Shown in pieces: positions 42,612 to 50,140 of a stretch of DNA of 64,000 bases. Numbering within the stretch: the stretch's first letter is position 1; each line of letters opens with the position of its first letter. The position numbers and the translations under genes are program-made. This DNA is from Enterobacter cancerogenus (GTDB lineage: Bacteria; Pseudomonadota; Gammaproteobacteria; Enterobacterales; Enterobacteriaceae): assembly GCA_000773965.1 (NCBI GenBank), contig JRUP01000019.1, forward strand, positions 1 through 64,000. The letters are read 5' to 3'. The notes under the pieces are model-generated. The model did no database searches. It was not told the origin of the DNA and worked only from the letters and a program-made list of their open reading frames with translations.

Positions 42612-43913
42612 ATGAATATGAAAGTACCAGGGTGTTGCTTTTTATCTTTGATTTTTGTAATTTTCACTTCCACATCGGAAGCCGCCATTAATTTTAAAGA
42701 ATCGACCTTAGTCAAGGATAGTTCTCTAACATTAGGCATCCATAACAACCTAAAATACGTCAGCGAGGGTGAGACGGGTAAACGAATTGTACATGAAGCA
42801 TGGGGGCAAGGTTTTTCACTCGACTATAAATCAGGTTACTTAAATGACCTCATTGGGATTGATGGTTCGTACTATGGGGTCATTAAATTAGCTGCGTCGG
42901 ATAATTTTTCGTCAAGAGGTATCCTCTACAATGATAAAGGTGAGGCGCGTGGTTTCAATAAGTTTGGACAGTTTTATGGCAAAGTAAAATTTTCCGACTC
43001 CAACATTGATAGCAATCTCTACGCCGGCTGGAAGCTTATGAAACTCGGTGTGCTGACCACATCAATGCGAGCTGCGCCCAATACCTATCAAGGCGTAAGT
43101 GGTGACTTAAGCTGGAACGCTTACCGGATGCGTGTGGCTTATGTCGACAAATCCTCTAATCGTGATTCACCTGACAAAGTGCATTTCACCACCAATGAAG
43201 GTAAAGAAATAACGTCGATTTACACCGGTGACCTGCAGTTTAAATCAGATGAATTGTCGTTATTGTATCTTTATGGTGAAAGTCAGAATTATCTAATGCG
43301 TAATGGATTAGAGCTTACTCTGACACAGGATGAGAAATTATCCTATGGCGTGCAGATGTACACCACAAATGCGCTCAACCGTTACAGGAGCATGAGTACC
43401 AATAAAAAAGACTTTGACTCTACTGCCAACCATTATGCCATCGACATGACATGGAAACACGGCAGTTGGACGGTGAAGCCGGCTTTGGCGTATACACAGG
43501 CACATAAGACTGATGGAATAGGACAATTCCCTCGACATATGACAAAAAACTCGAGAGGTACGTTTAACTCAATGGCGTATGCGGGATTGGACTATATGCG
43601 CGATAAGGAGAAAGTTTTCTCATTCGACCTCGGATATCAATTAACTCCAGACTTCCTTGTGGGGATAAACACCCATTATGGATGGTTAAGCCACAAGGGA
43701 GAAAAAGTAAGTGAGGGTGAGTTTAATATTTACACGTTGTGGAAACCGTCTTCACCGGCACTTAAAAACCTGTCCATTTCTACTTTAGTTGGGCCGGGCC
43801 GCACCTTTCAACATACTGGCACCACACCCATTACAAATAGTAACGGCGTTATAAAGAAAAGTAGCCTCATGGCATATGAATTCCGCATTGATTATAAATT
43901 TAATATTTTCTGA
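42612..43913 (+). CDS. OprD-family outer-membrane porin
   Basis: A 433-residue outer-membrane beta-barrel protein with signal peptide MNMKVPGCCFLSLIFVIFTSTSEA. The mature start INFKESTLVKDSSLTLGIHNN, the RIVHEAWGQGFSLDYKSGY segment and GIDGSYYGVIKLAAS match the OprD barrel opening; the protein ends with an aromatic residue (KFNIF). OprD channels pass amino acids, peptides or small carboxylates. Base composition and codon use are much more AT-rich than the neighbours, indicating foreign origin. Next to it lies a periplasmic histidine phosphatase, so the porin may admit a phosphorylated compound. Confidence 0.75.
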   Translation: MNMKVPGCCFLSLIFVIFTSTSEAAINFKESTLVKDSSLTLGIHNNLKYVSEGETGKRIVHEAWGQGFSLDYKSGYLNDLIGIDGSYYGVIKLAASDNFSSRGILYNDKGEARGFNKFGQFYGKVKFSDSNIDSNLYAGWKLMKLGVLTTSMRAAPNTYQGVSGDLSWNAYRMRVAYVDKSSNRDSPDKVHFTTNEGKEITSIYTGDLQFKSDELSLLYLYGESQNYLMRNGLELTLTQDEKLSYGVQMYTTNALNRYRSMSTNKKDFDSTANHYAIDMTWKHGSWTVKPALAYTQAHKTDGIGQFPRHMTKNSRGTFNSMAYAGLDYMRDKEKVFSFDLGYQLTPDFLVGINTHYGWLSHKGEKVSEGEFNIYTLWKPSSPALKNLSISTLVGPGRTFQHTGTTPITNSNGVIKKSSLMAYEFRIDYKFNIF

Positions 43914-43935
43914 CGCACTCACTTATAAGGAATTA

Positions 43936-44736
43936 ATGATGAAAAAGCAGGCTATGGTATTACTGGCATTAACAACAGCGTTATTTGTTTCACCCTTAAA
44001 GGCTGAACAGGCAACTAAGAGTAGTCCCCTCCCCAATCTCAGCCAGACAAAAGAAGTGACCTTCTATGTCACGCGTCATGGCAAGACCATGTTTAACACC
44101 GCACATCGCATGCAGGGTTGGTCTGATACACCCCTCACTGCCGAGGGCGTGAAGGTTGCCATTCAGTTGGGTAAAGGGATCAAAGATGTGCCATTTGCTG
44201 CAGTCTATTCCAGCGATTCTGGACGCGCCCGTGAAACGGCCAAATTAGTGTTAGCTGCAGCAGGGCAAGTAAAACCGGTCATCGAAACCTCGTTGCTGCG
44301 CGAAACCTGTTTTGGACCTTATGAAGGCACACTTGAGTCAGTCACGTGGGGGCCAGTAGCGAAAAGTCTGGGATACGAAGGCTTTAAACCCATGTTACAG
44401 GGATTGGCTAAAAATGAGATCAATCTTGACCAAATGATGGACACCCTGGCAGCCACTGATTCAGGTGGTCAAACAGAAACCGCCGCTCAGGTACGCACCC
44501 GAATGAAGTCAGAACTGAGCGCAATTGCCGAAAAAGTCAGTGCTAGTGGAGGTGGCAACGTGTTAGTGGTTTCTCACGGAATGGCAATCCTGACAATGTT
44601 GAAAGGATGGGCACCTGACGAGCAACTCCGTCAACAACTTGATAATGCAAGCGTCACTAAAATCACCTATCTCAACGGGAAATTCAGCGTCAGTAAGGTA
44701 GGAGATATGCGCTATGTTGAAAAAGGTAAACAATAA
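43936..44736 (+). CDS. Periplasmic histidine phosphatase (phosphoglycerate mutase family)
   Basis: A 266-residue protein with signal peptide MMKKQAMVLLALTTALFVSPLKA. The catalytic RHG motif appears as FYVTRHGKTMFN near residue 50, with SDSGRARETA, LLRETCFGPYEG and the second His in VVSHGMAILTM. This is the histidine phosphatase branch 1 fold; export to the periplasm suggests phosphate release from an external ester. AAGGA lies five bases ahead. It follows the porin gene by 22 bases and shares its lower GC content. Confidence 0.78.
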   Translation: MMKKQAMVLLALTTALFVSPLKAEQATKSSPLPNLSQTKEVTFYVTRHGKTMFNTAHRMQGWSDTPLTAEGVKVAIQLGKGIKDVPFAAVYSSDSGRARETAKLVLAAAGQVKPVIETSLLRETCFGPYEGTLESVTWGPVAKSLGYEGFKPMLQGLAKNEINLDQMMDTLAATDSGGQTETAAQVRTRMKSELSAIAEKVSASGGGNVLVVSHGMAILTMLKGWAPDEQLRQQLDNASVTKITYLNGKFSVSKVGDMRYVEKGKQ

Positions 44737-44749
44737 CAAAGAGAATTAA

Positions 44750-44779
44750 CAGTCATTGCTACCAAAACGGCAATGACTG
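44750..44779. terminator. Hairpin after the phosphatase gene
   Basis: CAGTCATTGC (44750-44759) pairs with GCAATGACTG (44770-44779) around a 10-base loop. A second imperfect hairpin lies at 44798-44841, just after the end of the convergent P-loop gene. Confidence 0.5.
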
Positions 44780-44789
44780 CTCACCAAGA

Positions 44790-44876
44790 GAAATATGCCG
44801 CCAGCTTGCTGAAGATCGTTAGTTCAGCACTTTGCTGGCGGACTTCTTTCAACCGGATGCGGATAAAGCAGGCTGA
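44790..44876 (+). pseudogene. Remnant of a second oxidoreductase gene (C-terminus only)
   Basis: In one frame this reads EICRQLAEDR, a stop, then FSTLLADFFQPDADKAG and stop. The intact enzyme at 41249-42106 ends EICRQLADDRQHDQQFSAILADFFQPDADKAG. The remnant therefore has a four-codon deletion and a CAG-to-TAG change, and retains no upstream part. Together with the lysR remnant at 42150 it marks a decayed second lysR-oxidoreductase unit. Confidence 0.75.
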
Positions 44877-44896
44877 GCACTCACCGGCAGCCGCAG
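44821..44896 (+). repeat. Right copy of a 76-bp direct repeat
   Basis: It matches 42051-42126 at 69 of 76 positions. It contains the end of the oxidoreductase remnant and, on the other strand, the last codons of the P-loop gene (stop at 44849). Confidence 0.9.
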
Positions 44897-45433
44897 CTGA
44901 CGCTGCAACCAGGCACTGGCGGCCGCTTCATCCGGATCGGCCGCATCAAGTTGCAGCACCGGTCCGAGCGCCATCGGCTGCGCCGTTTCCGCCAGCTTGC
45001 GCAATTCCGGCAGATACTCGGCACCAGGATGACCCGGCATGCGATCGGTCAATCGTGACTGATAGCGCGCGACCGCTTCGTCCGGTGTGATGGAAAGCCA
45101 CAGCTCCAGTACCCGGGTAATACCCGCCTGCTGCAATCCTTGCTGCAGCACTTCTTTGGGCTGGAAGCCAAACCAGGCATCAATCAGATATACGCAGCAG
45201 TTGGGTGCCTGTCCGACCACCTTCCAGATCGCCTGATAGGCCGCGCACCCCAACTGCCGGTTACGCAGTCGATCCACCGGCGCGAAACTGGCCATAAACG
45301 GTTCTTTCAGGCTGTCCAGCGTCAGCACTGGAAAACCAAACTGCTCCGCCATGGCTCGTGTCAGGGTGCTTTTCCCCGAGGCTGGAATGCCGTTGACCAG
45401 CACCACCACCTTTTCTGCAGTGTGAGAAGTCAT
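44849..45433 (-). CDS. P-loop kinase-like AAA ATPase of the PTS operon
   Basis: A 194-residue single-domain protein with Walker A VVLVNGIPASGKSTLTRAMA near residue 15, the DSLKEPFM acceptor-like region, and an LELWLSITPDEAVARYQSRLTDR lid region typical of small nucleoside, shikimate or chloramphenicol phosphotransferase-like kinases. It is the last gene of the operon, overlapping the IIA gene by four bases, so it is likely to phosphorylate a small metabolite or act in regulation. Its exact function is unknown. Confidence 0.6.
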   Translation of the reverse strand: MTSHTAEKVVVLVNGIPASGKSTLTRAMAEQFGFPVLTLDSLKEPFMASFAPVDRLRNRQLGCAAYQAIWKVVGQAPNCCVYLIDAWFGFQPKEVLQQGLQQAGITRVLELWLSITPDEAVARYQSRLTDRMPGHPGAEYLPELRKLAETAQPMALGPVLQLDAADPDEAAASAWLQRQLRLPVSAQPALSASG

Positions 45434-45867
45434 AGGATTTCAATGACCTCCGCCACACTGCTGGCTTTGCGTAACCGCACCAGCGTCTCTTCATCTTCCA
45501 GTAACGAGACGATCGCGCGAATGCCCTCTTCGATGTGCGCATTGCTGTCGCGCGCACCGAACATGATCACGATATCGGCTTTGTCACTACCCTCAAAAGA
45601 GATCGGTTCATCCAACACAATCATGCTGAAGCAATCTTTCAGCACGCCGGTCTCTGGACGCGCATGCGGAATCGCAATCCCTTCCTCAAACACATAATAA
45701 GCACCGTGCGTCAGCGTATTGGCAATCACCGCCTCTGGATACGAATCCTTCACATATCCTCCGCTCACCAACGGTTGTGCGGCCAGCGCGATCACTTCGC
45801 GCCAGTCCGTGGCGCTAATCCCCACCTGAATCGCATTCGCTTCTTGCAGCAGTCGCTTAATACTCAT
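45430..45867 (-). CDS. PTS system EIIA component (fructose/mannitol/ascorbate superfamily)
   Basis: A 145-residue EIIA domain. The phosphorylated histidine lies in EGIAIPHARPETGV near residue 67, and VIMFGARDSNAHIEEGIRAIVSLLED follows the family pattern. It passes phosphate from HPr to the EIIB at 48400. A strong AGGAGG precedes the ATG. It is nine bases after the 89-residue gene. Confidence 0.85.
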   Translation of the reverse strand: MSIKRLLQEANAIQVGISATDWREVIALAAQPLVSGGYVKDSYPEAVIANTLTHGAYYVFEEGIAIPHARPETGVLKDCFSMIVLDEPISFEGSDKADIVIMFGARDSNAHIEEGIRAIVSLLEDEETLVRLRKASSVAEVIEIL

Positions 45868-45876
45868 ACTGCCTCC

Positions 45877-46146
45877 TTAAATTGATTTGCGGATGGTATT
45901 ACGCAGTTCATCAATTTTAACGAACAGCGGATCAATTTCCTGACGAAAACGGCGGCTTTTCGCAAAGATATTTAATGCACGATTATATTCCAGCATTAAT
46001 TGTTTCTGCGTATCGACTGCCTGCGGATTAACAGCGAGCTGTTGTTCCAGCTCGCTAATTTTTCCACTGATGGTTTCTGCCTGAAGATCTATTTCTTGTG
46101 AATCCTGGCTCTTATTTTCTGAGCCCTTTTTCAAGAATCCAAACAT
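45877..46146 (-). CDS. Small charged coiled-coil protein of unknown function in the PTS operon
   Basis: An 89-residue soluble protein starting MFGFLKKGSENKSQDSQEID. It is rich in Glu, Gln and Lys with heptad-like segments (ISGKISELEQQLAV and FVKIDELRNTIRKS), suggesting a helical hairpin. There is no signal peptide or recognised domain. AGGAG lies five bases ahead of the ATG, and it sits between the aldolase and EIIA genes, so it is very probably expressed. Its role is unknown. Confidence 0.7.
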   Translation of the reverse strand: MFGFLKKGSENKSQDSQEIDLQAETISGKISELEQQLAVNPQAVDTQKQLMLEYNRALNIFAKSRRFRQEIDPLFVKIDELRNTIRKSI

Positions 46147-46210
46147 AGCGTCTCCTGCCCCGAATGGCGCCAGGGCACCTCAGGTTTATTACGTCATGAG
46201 TGAGTCGTGT

Positions 46211-47053
46211 TTAACGGAACAGTGAAATCTTTTCTACCAGCACATTGGTGACGGCATCATTAGCGGGTACCAGGAAGTTACGCACGCTGTCATTCACTTT
46301 ACCTTTTTCAAACGTCTGCTTGCAGTTTGCCACCCACTGCACATTCATTTCCGTGCCGACGTTCACTTTTTCGATACCGCTGCGCACGGCCAGGCGCATG
46401 TCTTCATCACTCACGCCCGTACCGCCGTGCAACACCAACGGGGTTTTAGTCGCTTCAGTAATATCGGCCAGACGCTGATGCTGAATATGCGCTTTACCGG
46501 TATACAGTCCATGTACAGTACCGATGGAGATGGCCAGCATATCAACGCCTGTTTCATCCACGAAACGCTTAGCATCATCTACGGTGGTGAAGGACGCATC
46601 GTTCATTTCCACTTCTTTACCGTCTTCCGAACCCCCGATGGCACCCAGCTCAGCTTCAACCGAAACCTGTAATGGGCGCGCCATATCAATCACGCGGCGG
46701 GTATTGGCAATATTCTCTTCAATCGGCAAATGCGAACCGTCGTACATAATGGAGCTGAATCCGGCGTCCAGTGCCGTTTGAATCGCATCGAGATCTGAAC
46801 AGTGATCCAAATGCAGGCACGTTGGTACATTACGGCTTTCGGATAATGAGCGAATCGCATCGACTAATAATTTGTGTCCGAGATATTTCGCTGTGCCGGT
46901 TGAGATCTGAATCATTAATGGACTGTTGGTTTTCTCTGCTGCTTTAAAAAAGGCCGGTAACATTTCCAGGCAGTGCAAATTAAAGGAACCAAGCGCTTTA
47001 AATTCACGTTGTTTAGCCACCTGTAACAGATCGGTAAAGTTATAAAGTTTCAT
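46211..47053 (-). CDS. Class II ketose-bisphosphate aldolase (GatY/KbaY/FbaA family)
   Basis: A 280-residue zinc aldolase: GSFNLHCLEMLPAFFKAA, the zinc ligands in LHLDHCSDLDAI near residue 83, SVEAELGAIGGSED, GTVHGLY and LVLHGGTGVSDEDM. Such enzymes cleave fructose- or tagatose-1,6-bisphosphate to triose phosphates. I chose the ATG at 47053 with GAGGA upstream, giving a start MKLYNFTDLL; it overlaps the EIIC gene end by 14 bases. It follows a PTS and precedes no isomerase, so its substrate should be a ketose bisphosphate made by the PFK-like kinase at 48725. Confidence 0.85.
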   Translation of the reverse strand: MKLYNFTDLLQVAKQREFKALGSFNLHCLEMLPAFFKAAEKTNSPLMIQISTGTAKYLGHKLLVDAIRSLSESRNVPTCLHLDHCSDLDAIQTALDAGFSSIMYDGSHLPIEENIANTRRVIDMARPLQVSVEAELGAIGGSEDGKEVEMNDASFTTVDDAKRFVDETGVDMLAISIGTVHGLYTGKAHIQHQRLADITEATKTPLVLHGGTGVSDEDMRLAVRSGIEKVNVGTEMNVQWVANCKQTFEKGKVNDSVRNFLVPANDAVTNVLVEKISLFR

Positions 47054-48407
47054 GAAGCTTTTCCTCGTGGGATTTAGGGGATTTTCCGTTAACAAACCAG
47101 GCGATCAGAGTGATAAAGACAATAAAGAGTGCGACGAACAGCCAGTTGCCCTGGAACGCATGACCCAATACCAGTCCGGTACTGATCACGTCAGAGTCAC
47201 TGAAAGTCACACCGGTGAAGCCGTAGCTTTCGAGCATCGGAACCAGAATGGCCGGCAGGAAGGTGATAAACAGACCGTGTACAAAGCCGCCAATCATCGC
47301 CCCGCGACGTCCCCCCAGCGCGTTACCAAACACGCCAGCGGTGCCACCGGCAAAGAAGTTGGTGAGCAGGCCAGGCAGAATCATCGCCAGACCGAACATG
47401 GGGAACACCAGCATACCGACCACGGAACCCAGCGTTGTCGCCAGGAAGCCGACAATCACGGCATTCGGTGCGTAAGGGAACATCACCGGGCAATCGAGTG
47501 CCGGTTTGGCATCCGGCACCAGGCGCATGGCGATACCGCGGAAAGCCGGCACCAGTTCATTCAGCAGCAGACGCACACCGCTGTAGAGCACGAACACACC
47601 CGCAACAAACTGAATCGACTGCATAAAGGCATACATCAAATAGTTCATGCCGTTGCTGTACTGACCGATAAATTCTGGGCCTGCTGCCACTGCCGGGATC
47701 AGGTACATCGGCACCATCACCACCGCCATCGACAGATAGGTGTCCTGCAGGAACTTGAAGTTGTCAGGCAGTTTCAGGTCTTCCGTCGAGCGTGAGCCTT
47801 TACCGACCACCTTCGCCACTGCTGCCGTCAGCAGATAGCCGATGGTGCAGAAGTGCCCCAGTGCCACATCATCGGAATCCGTGATTCGGCGCACCACCGG
47901 CTGAGCCAGCGCTGGCATCACGACCGCCATAATGCCGCCGAAGATGCCGCCCGTCAGGATCAGCGGTAAACCTGTCAGCCCGGCTTTGTAGCCAATCACC
48001 GCGCCGATGGTTGCCATCCACAGCAGCGCCTGGCCAGTGAGGAAGATGTATTTGAACGGCGTCAGACGCGCGATGATGATGTTGACGATAAAGATCACCA
48101 ACAATGTCAGCGCCACTTCTGATCCCAACTCGCGGCTGGCTAATCCGGCAATCGCGGCCACATCGGTGATATAGCCCTTCATGCCAAAACCGTGGGTGAA
48201 GATGGTATTCAGAAAGGTCAGCGTACCGACAATAATGTTGATACCCGCCATCATAATTAAGAAGCCCAGCAGCGTTTTAAAGGTGCCTTCCACCACCTTA
48301 CCTGCGGATTTTTTCTGCAGTAGCAAACCAATCAGGGCAATAAAGGCGATCAGAATCGATGCCTGCCCTAATAAGTCTTTTACCAGGAAGTTGATCACAC
48401 TATTCAT
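47040..48407 (-). CDS. PTS system EIIC permease (ascorbate/galactitol-type, UlaA superfamily)
   Basis: A 455-residue polytopic membrane protein of the PTS ascorbate-galactitol superfamily: NSVINFLVKDLLGQASILIAFIALIGLLLQKKSAGKVVEG at the N-terminus, GFLIMMAGINIIVG, and PNAVIVGFLATTLGSVVGMLVFP. About twelve hydrophobic segments are visible. It imports and phosphorylates a sugar together with EIIB and EIIA. ATG 48407 is chosen (AAGG upstream) over a TTG three codons earlier. It overlaps the EIIB gene by eight bases. Confidence 0.88.
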   Translation of the reverse strand: MNSVINFLVKDLLGQASILIAFIALIGLLLQKKSAGKVVEGTFKTLLGFLIMMAGINIIVGTLTFLNTIFTHGFGMKGYITDVAAIAGLASRELGSEVALTLLVIFIVNIIIARLTPFKYIFLTGQALLWMATIGAVIGYKAGLTGLPLILTGGIFGGIMAVVMPALAQPVVRRITDSDDVALGHFCTIGYLLTAAVAKVVGKGSRSTEDLKLPDNFKFLQDTYLSMAVVMVPMYLIPAVAAGPEFIGQYSNGMNYLMYAFMQSIQFVAGVFVLYSGVRLLLNELVPAFRGIAMRLVPDAKPALDCPVMFPYAPNAVIVGFLATTLGSVVGMLVFPMFGLAMILPGLLTNFFAGGTAGVFGNALGGRRGAMIGGFVHGLFITFLPAILVPMLESYGFTGVTFSDSDVISTGLVLGHAFQGNWLFVALFIVFITLIAWFVNGKSPKSHEEKLHETL

Positions 48408-48714
48408 GGTTAGCAACCTTCAGATTACGTTCTTTCATAAACGCCACGATTTTTTCTTCAATTTCTGCCTTGTCGGTCAGCTTATTGAGAATAATCACCC
48501 GTTTTATTTGCTCCGGGCTGGCATCAGCATTCAGGACATCCGCAAAGGCTTTCTGGGTAAGAATCATGTCGGATTTAAAAGCATTGGCTTCTGAAATCGT
48601 GGTGTGATCAATATCCGCTTCAATTTCGAGTTTCTTTAATACGGATTTGGCACTCATTTCGATAGCGAAACTGGAACCCAGACCACATCCACAGACACAT
48701 AATATTTTCAGCAT
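48400..48714 (-). CDS. PTS system EIIB component (lactate/ascorbate-type)
   Basis: A 104-residue EIIB protein with the phosphorylated cysteine in ILCVCGCGLGSSFAIEMSA near residues 6-10. I start it at the ATG at 48714 (GAGGA upstream), giving MLKILCVCGCG as in other EIIBs. It overlaps EIIC by eight bases and begins 10 bases after the PFK-like gene. Confidence 0.88.
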   Translation of the reverse strand: MLKILCVCGCGLGSSFAIEMSAKSVLKKLEIEADIDHTTISEANAFKSDMILTQKAFADVLNADASPEQIKRVIILNKLTDKAEIEEKIVAFMKERNLKVANHE

Positions 48715-48724
48715 GGCGTTTTCC

Positions 48725-49705
48725 TCACAGAATATGCAGTTGTTTAGCGAGTTTGTAATGATGCCCTTCGGTATCAACCAGGCGTTTTTTCATGCTTATA
48801 AGATCAATCGGTATCGGTCGATTACTGCCATTAATAATCACCGCTTTGTTGCGCATCCCCGACTGAATACAGCGCGCAACTTCACTGGCCATAATGGTGC
48901 CTTGATAAATCTCTTCACAGGTCGGGTCACCACTACGCAAGCCGTAACCAATAATAGTTTTACGAATTCGTACCCCTATTAGCGGCTCAATCTGTTTAAT
49001 TAAGGTATCAATCGCGCCCTGAAAGCCCGGCGAGTATTCGCGGGTGTAGCCTTCAGAACAGAGTATTACCACACTGTTTTGTGCAGCAAGCCGTTGCGTG
49101 ATGCGCTCTGCCAACTCTTGTGTTGGGATTTGGCACTCCGGAATCAGCGCAAAATCAGCATTGGATTTGATCGCTGACTGCAGCGTCAATTCACCACAAT
49201 AACCGCCGAGCAACTCCACCATGAATACGCGACCGGTTAATGCACGGCCGGTATTTCTTAACTTCGAGACTTCTTTTAAGACTTGCTCACAAGCGGTAGA
49301 GAAACCAATGGTGTAGTCACTGCCAAAGACATCATTATCAATGGTCATGCCTACGCCAAAGCAATTCACGCCGAATTCACTTAATGTATGTAAAAACTGT
49401 AACGAGCCATCACCCCCGGCCATAATTAATACATCAATGCGCAGCGATTTGAGTTGTTTGGCGATCATCTCATATTCAGGACGAATTAATTTTCGCGTGG
49501 TTCGTCCTGATTGCATCACGGGAATGGAAGTGATGGCATAGTCCACCAGATCGCGCTGTGACATTTCCTGATGGCGATTTTCTAATAAACCAGGAATGCC
49601 GCCATTAAATAACACCATATCCGCCTGCGTCATACGTGATATCTGAAACACAAAGTTATTTATTCCGGTAACATCGCCACCGCTTATCACTATGCCAATT
49701 CTCAT
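48725..49705 (-). CDS. 6-phosphofructokinase-family kinase (tagatose/fructose-6-phosphate type)
   Basis: A 326-residue PFKA-fold kinase. Nucleotide and sugar sites are visible: GIVISGGDVTGINNF, LIMAGGDGSLQFL near residue 95, GMTIDNDVFGSDYTIGFSTA with the catalytic TIDND near residue 120, and FMVELLGGYCGELTLQSA. It should phosphorylate the PTS-made hexose phosphate to the bisphosphate cleaved by the aldolase downstream. I chose ATG 49705 because GGAG is eight bases ahead; the ATG at 49711 is only two bases from it. It is first in the PTS operon. Confidence 0.8.
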   Translation of the reverse strand: MRIGIVISGGDVTGINNFVFQISRMTQADMVLFNGGIPGLLENRHQEMSQRDLVDYAITSIPVMQSGRTTRKLIRPEYEMIAKQLKSLRIDVLIMAGGDGSLQFLHTLSEFGVNCFGVGMTIDNDVFGSDYTIGFSTACEQVLKEVSKLRNTGRALTGRVFMVELLGGYCGELTLQSAIKSNADFALIPECQIPTQELAERITQRLAAQNSVVILCSEGYTREYSPGFQGAIDTLIKQIEPLIGVRIRKTIIGYGLRSGDPTCEEIYQGTIMASEVARCIQSGMRNKAVIINGSNRPIPIDLISMKKRLVDTEGHHYKLAKQLHIL

Positions 49706-49840
49706 TGTCATCACTCCGTATGCTGCGCGTCTGACATTCATTCTTCCGGTGAACGACTTTTCTATTTGCAACAGAGATCACATTTTTGCCATGTATTTCA
49801 TTCCCTCTGACGTTGACAAGGATTAATAGCCACTGTTTTT

Positions 49841-49856
49841 TGTGATATTCATCACA
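49841..49856. promoter_or_regulatory. CRP box in the PTS-operon/dld divergent region
   Basis: TGTGA-TATTCA-TCACA is an exact CRP consensus site 136 bases upstream of the PFK-like start. A weaker second site (TGCAA-N6-TCACA) lies at 49767-49782, nearer the operon. Both fit catabolite activation of the PTS operon. The 49706-50140 gap otherwise holds AT-rich promoter sequence and no gene. Confidence 0.75.
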
Positions 49857-50140
49857 TTGCAATTTTTACCCTTTATTTAACAAAATCAATAAAATCATCC
49901 GGTTATATTTATTTCATGGCGTGAAACGCATTTAACCAGTCATCGCGTTTTAGCCCGAGTTTCTTTCGATCTGAATTGTGATTTCCCGCGCATTTTTATC
50001 GGTACGCCGACTTTTCCCCACGAAAGATAAAGGGATAATGATTCAGTGCGTTATTTGTTGATCAGTGCCGATGAATGATTGACGTCACGTTTATCTGGCT
50101 GTCCAATATCGCAGCAAATAAATGACGAAGAAGAGAAAAC

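Noticed and set aside
42470..42691. A 73-codon frame crossing the terminator stem and the porin start
   Set aside because: It runs through a perfect terminator hairpin and overlaps the porin signal peptide in another frame.
42051..44896. Calling the 76-bp repeats attachment sites of an integrative element
   Set aside because: There is no integrase, and the right copy extends into a longer diverged pseudogene tail with a four-codon deletion, which fits a decayed paralogue rather than an att duplication.
47052..47795. A 247-codon plus-strand frame opposite the EIIC gene
   Set aside because: The composition (His, Gln, Arg rich) is typical of antisense to a membrane-protein gene, and no ribosome site or domain supports it.
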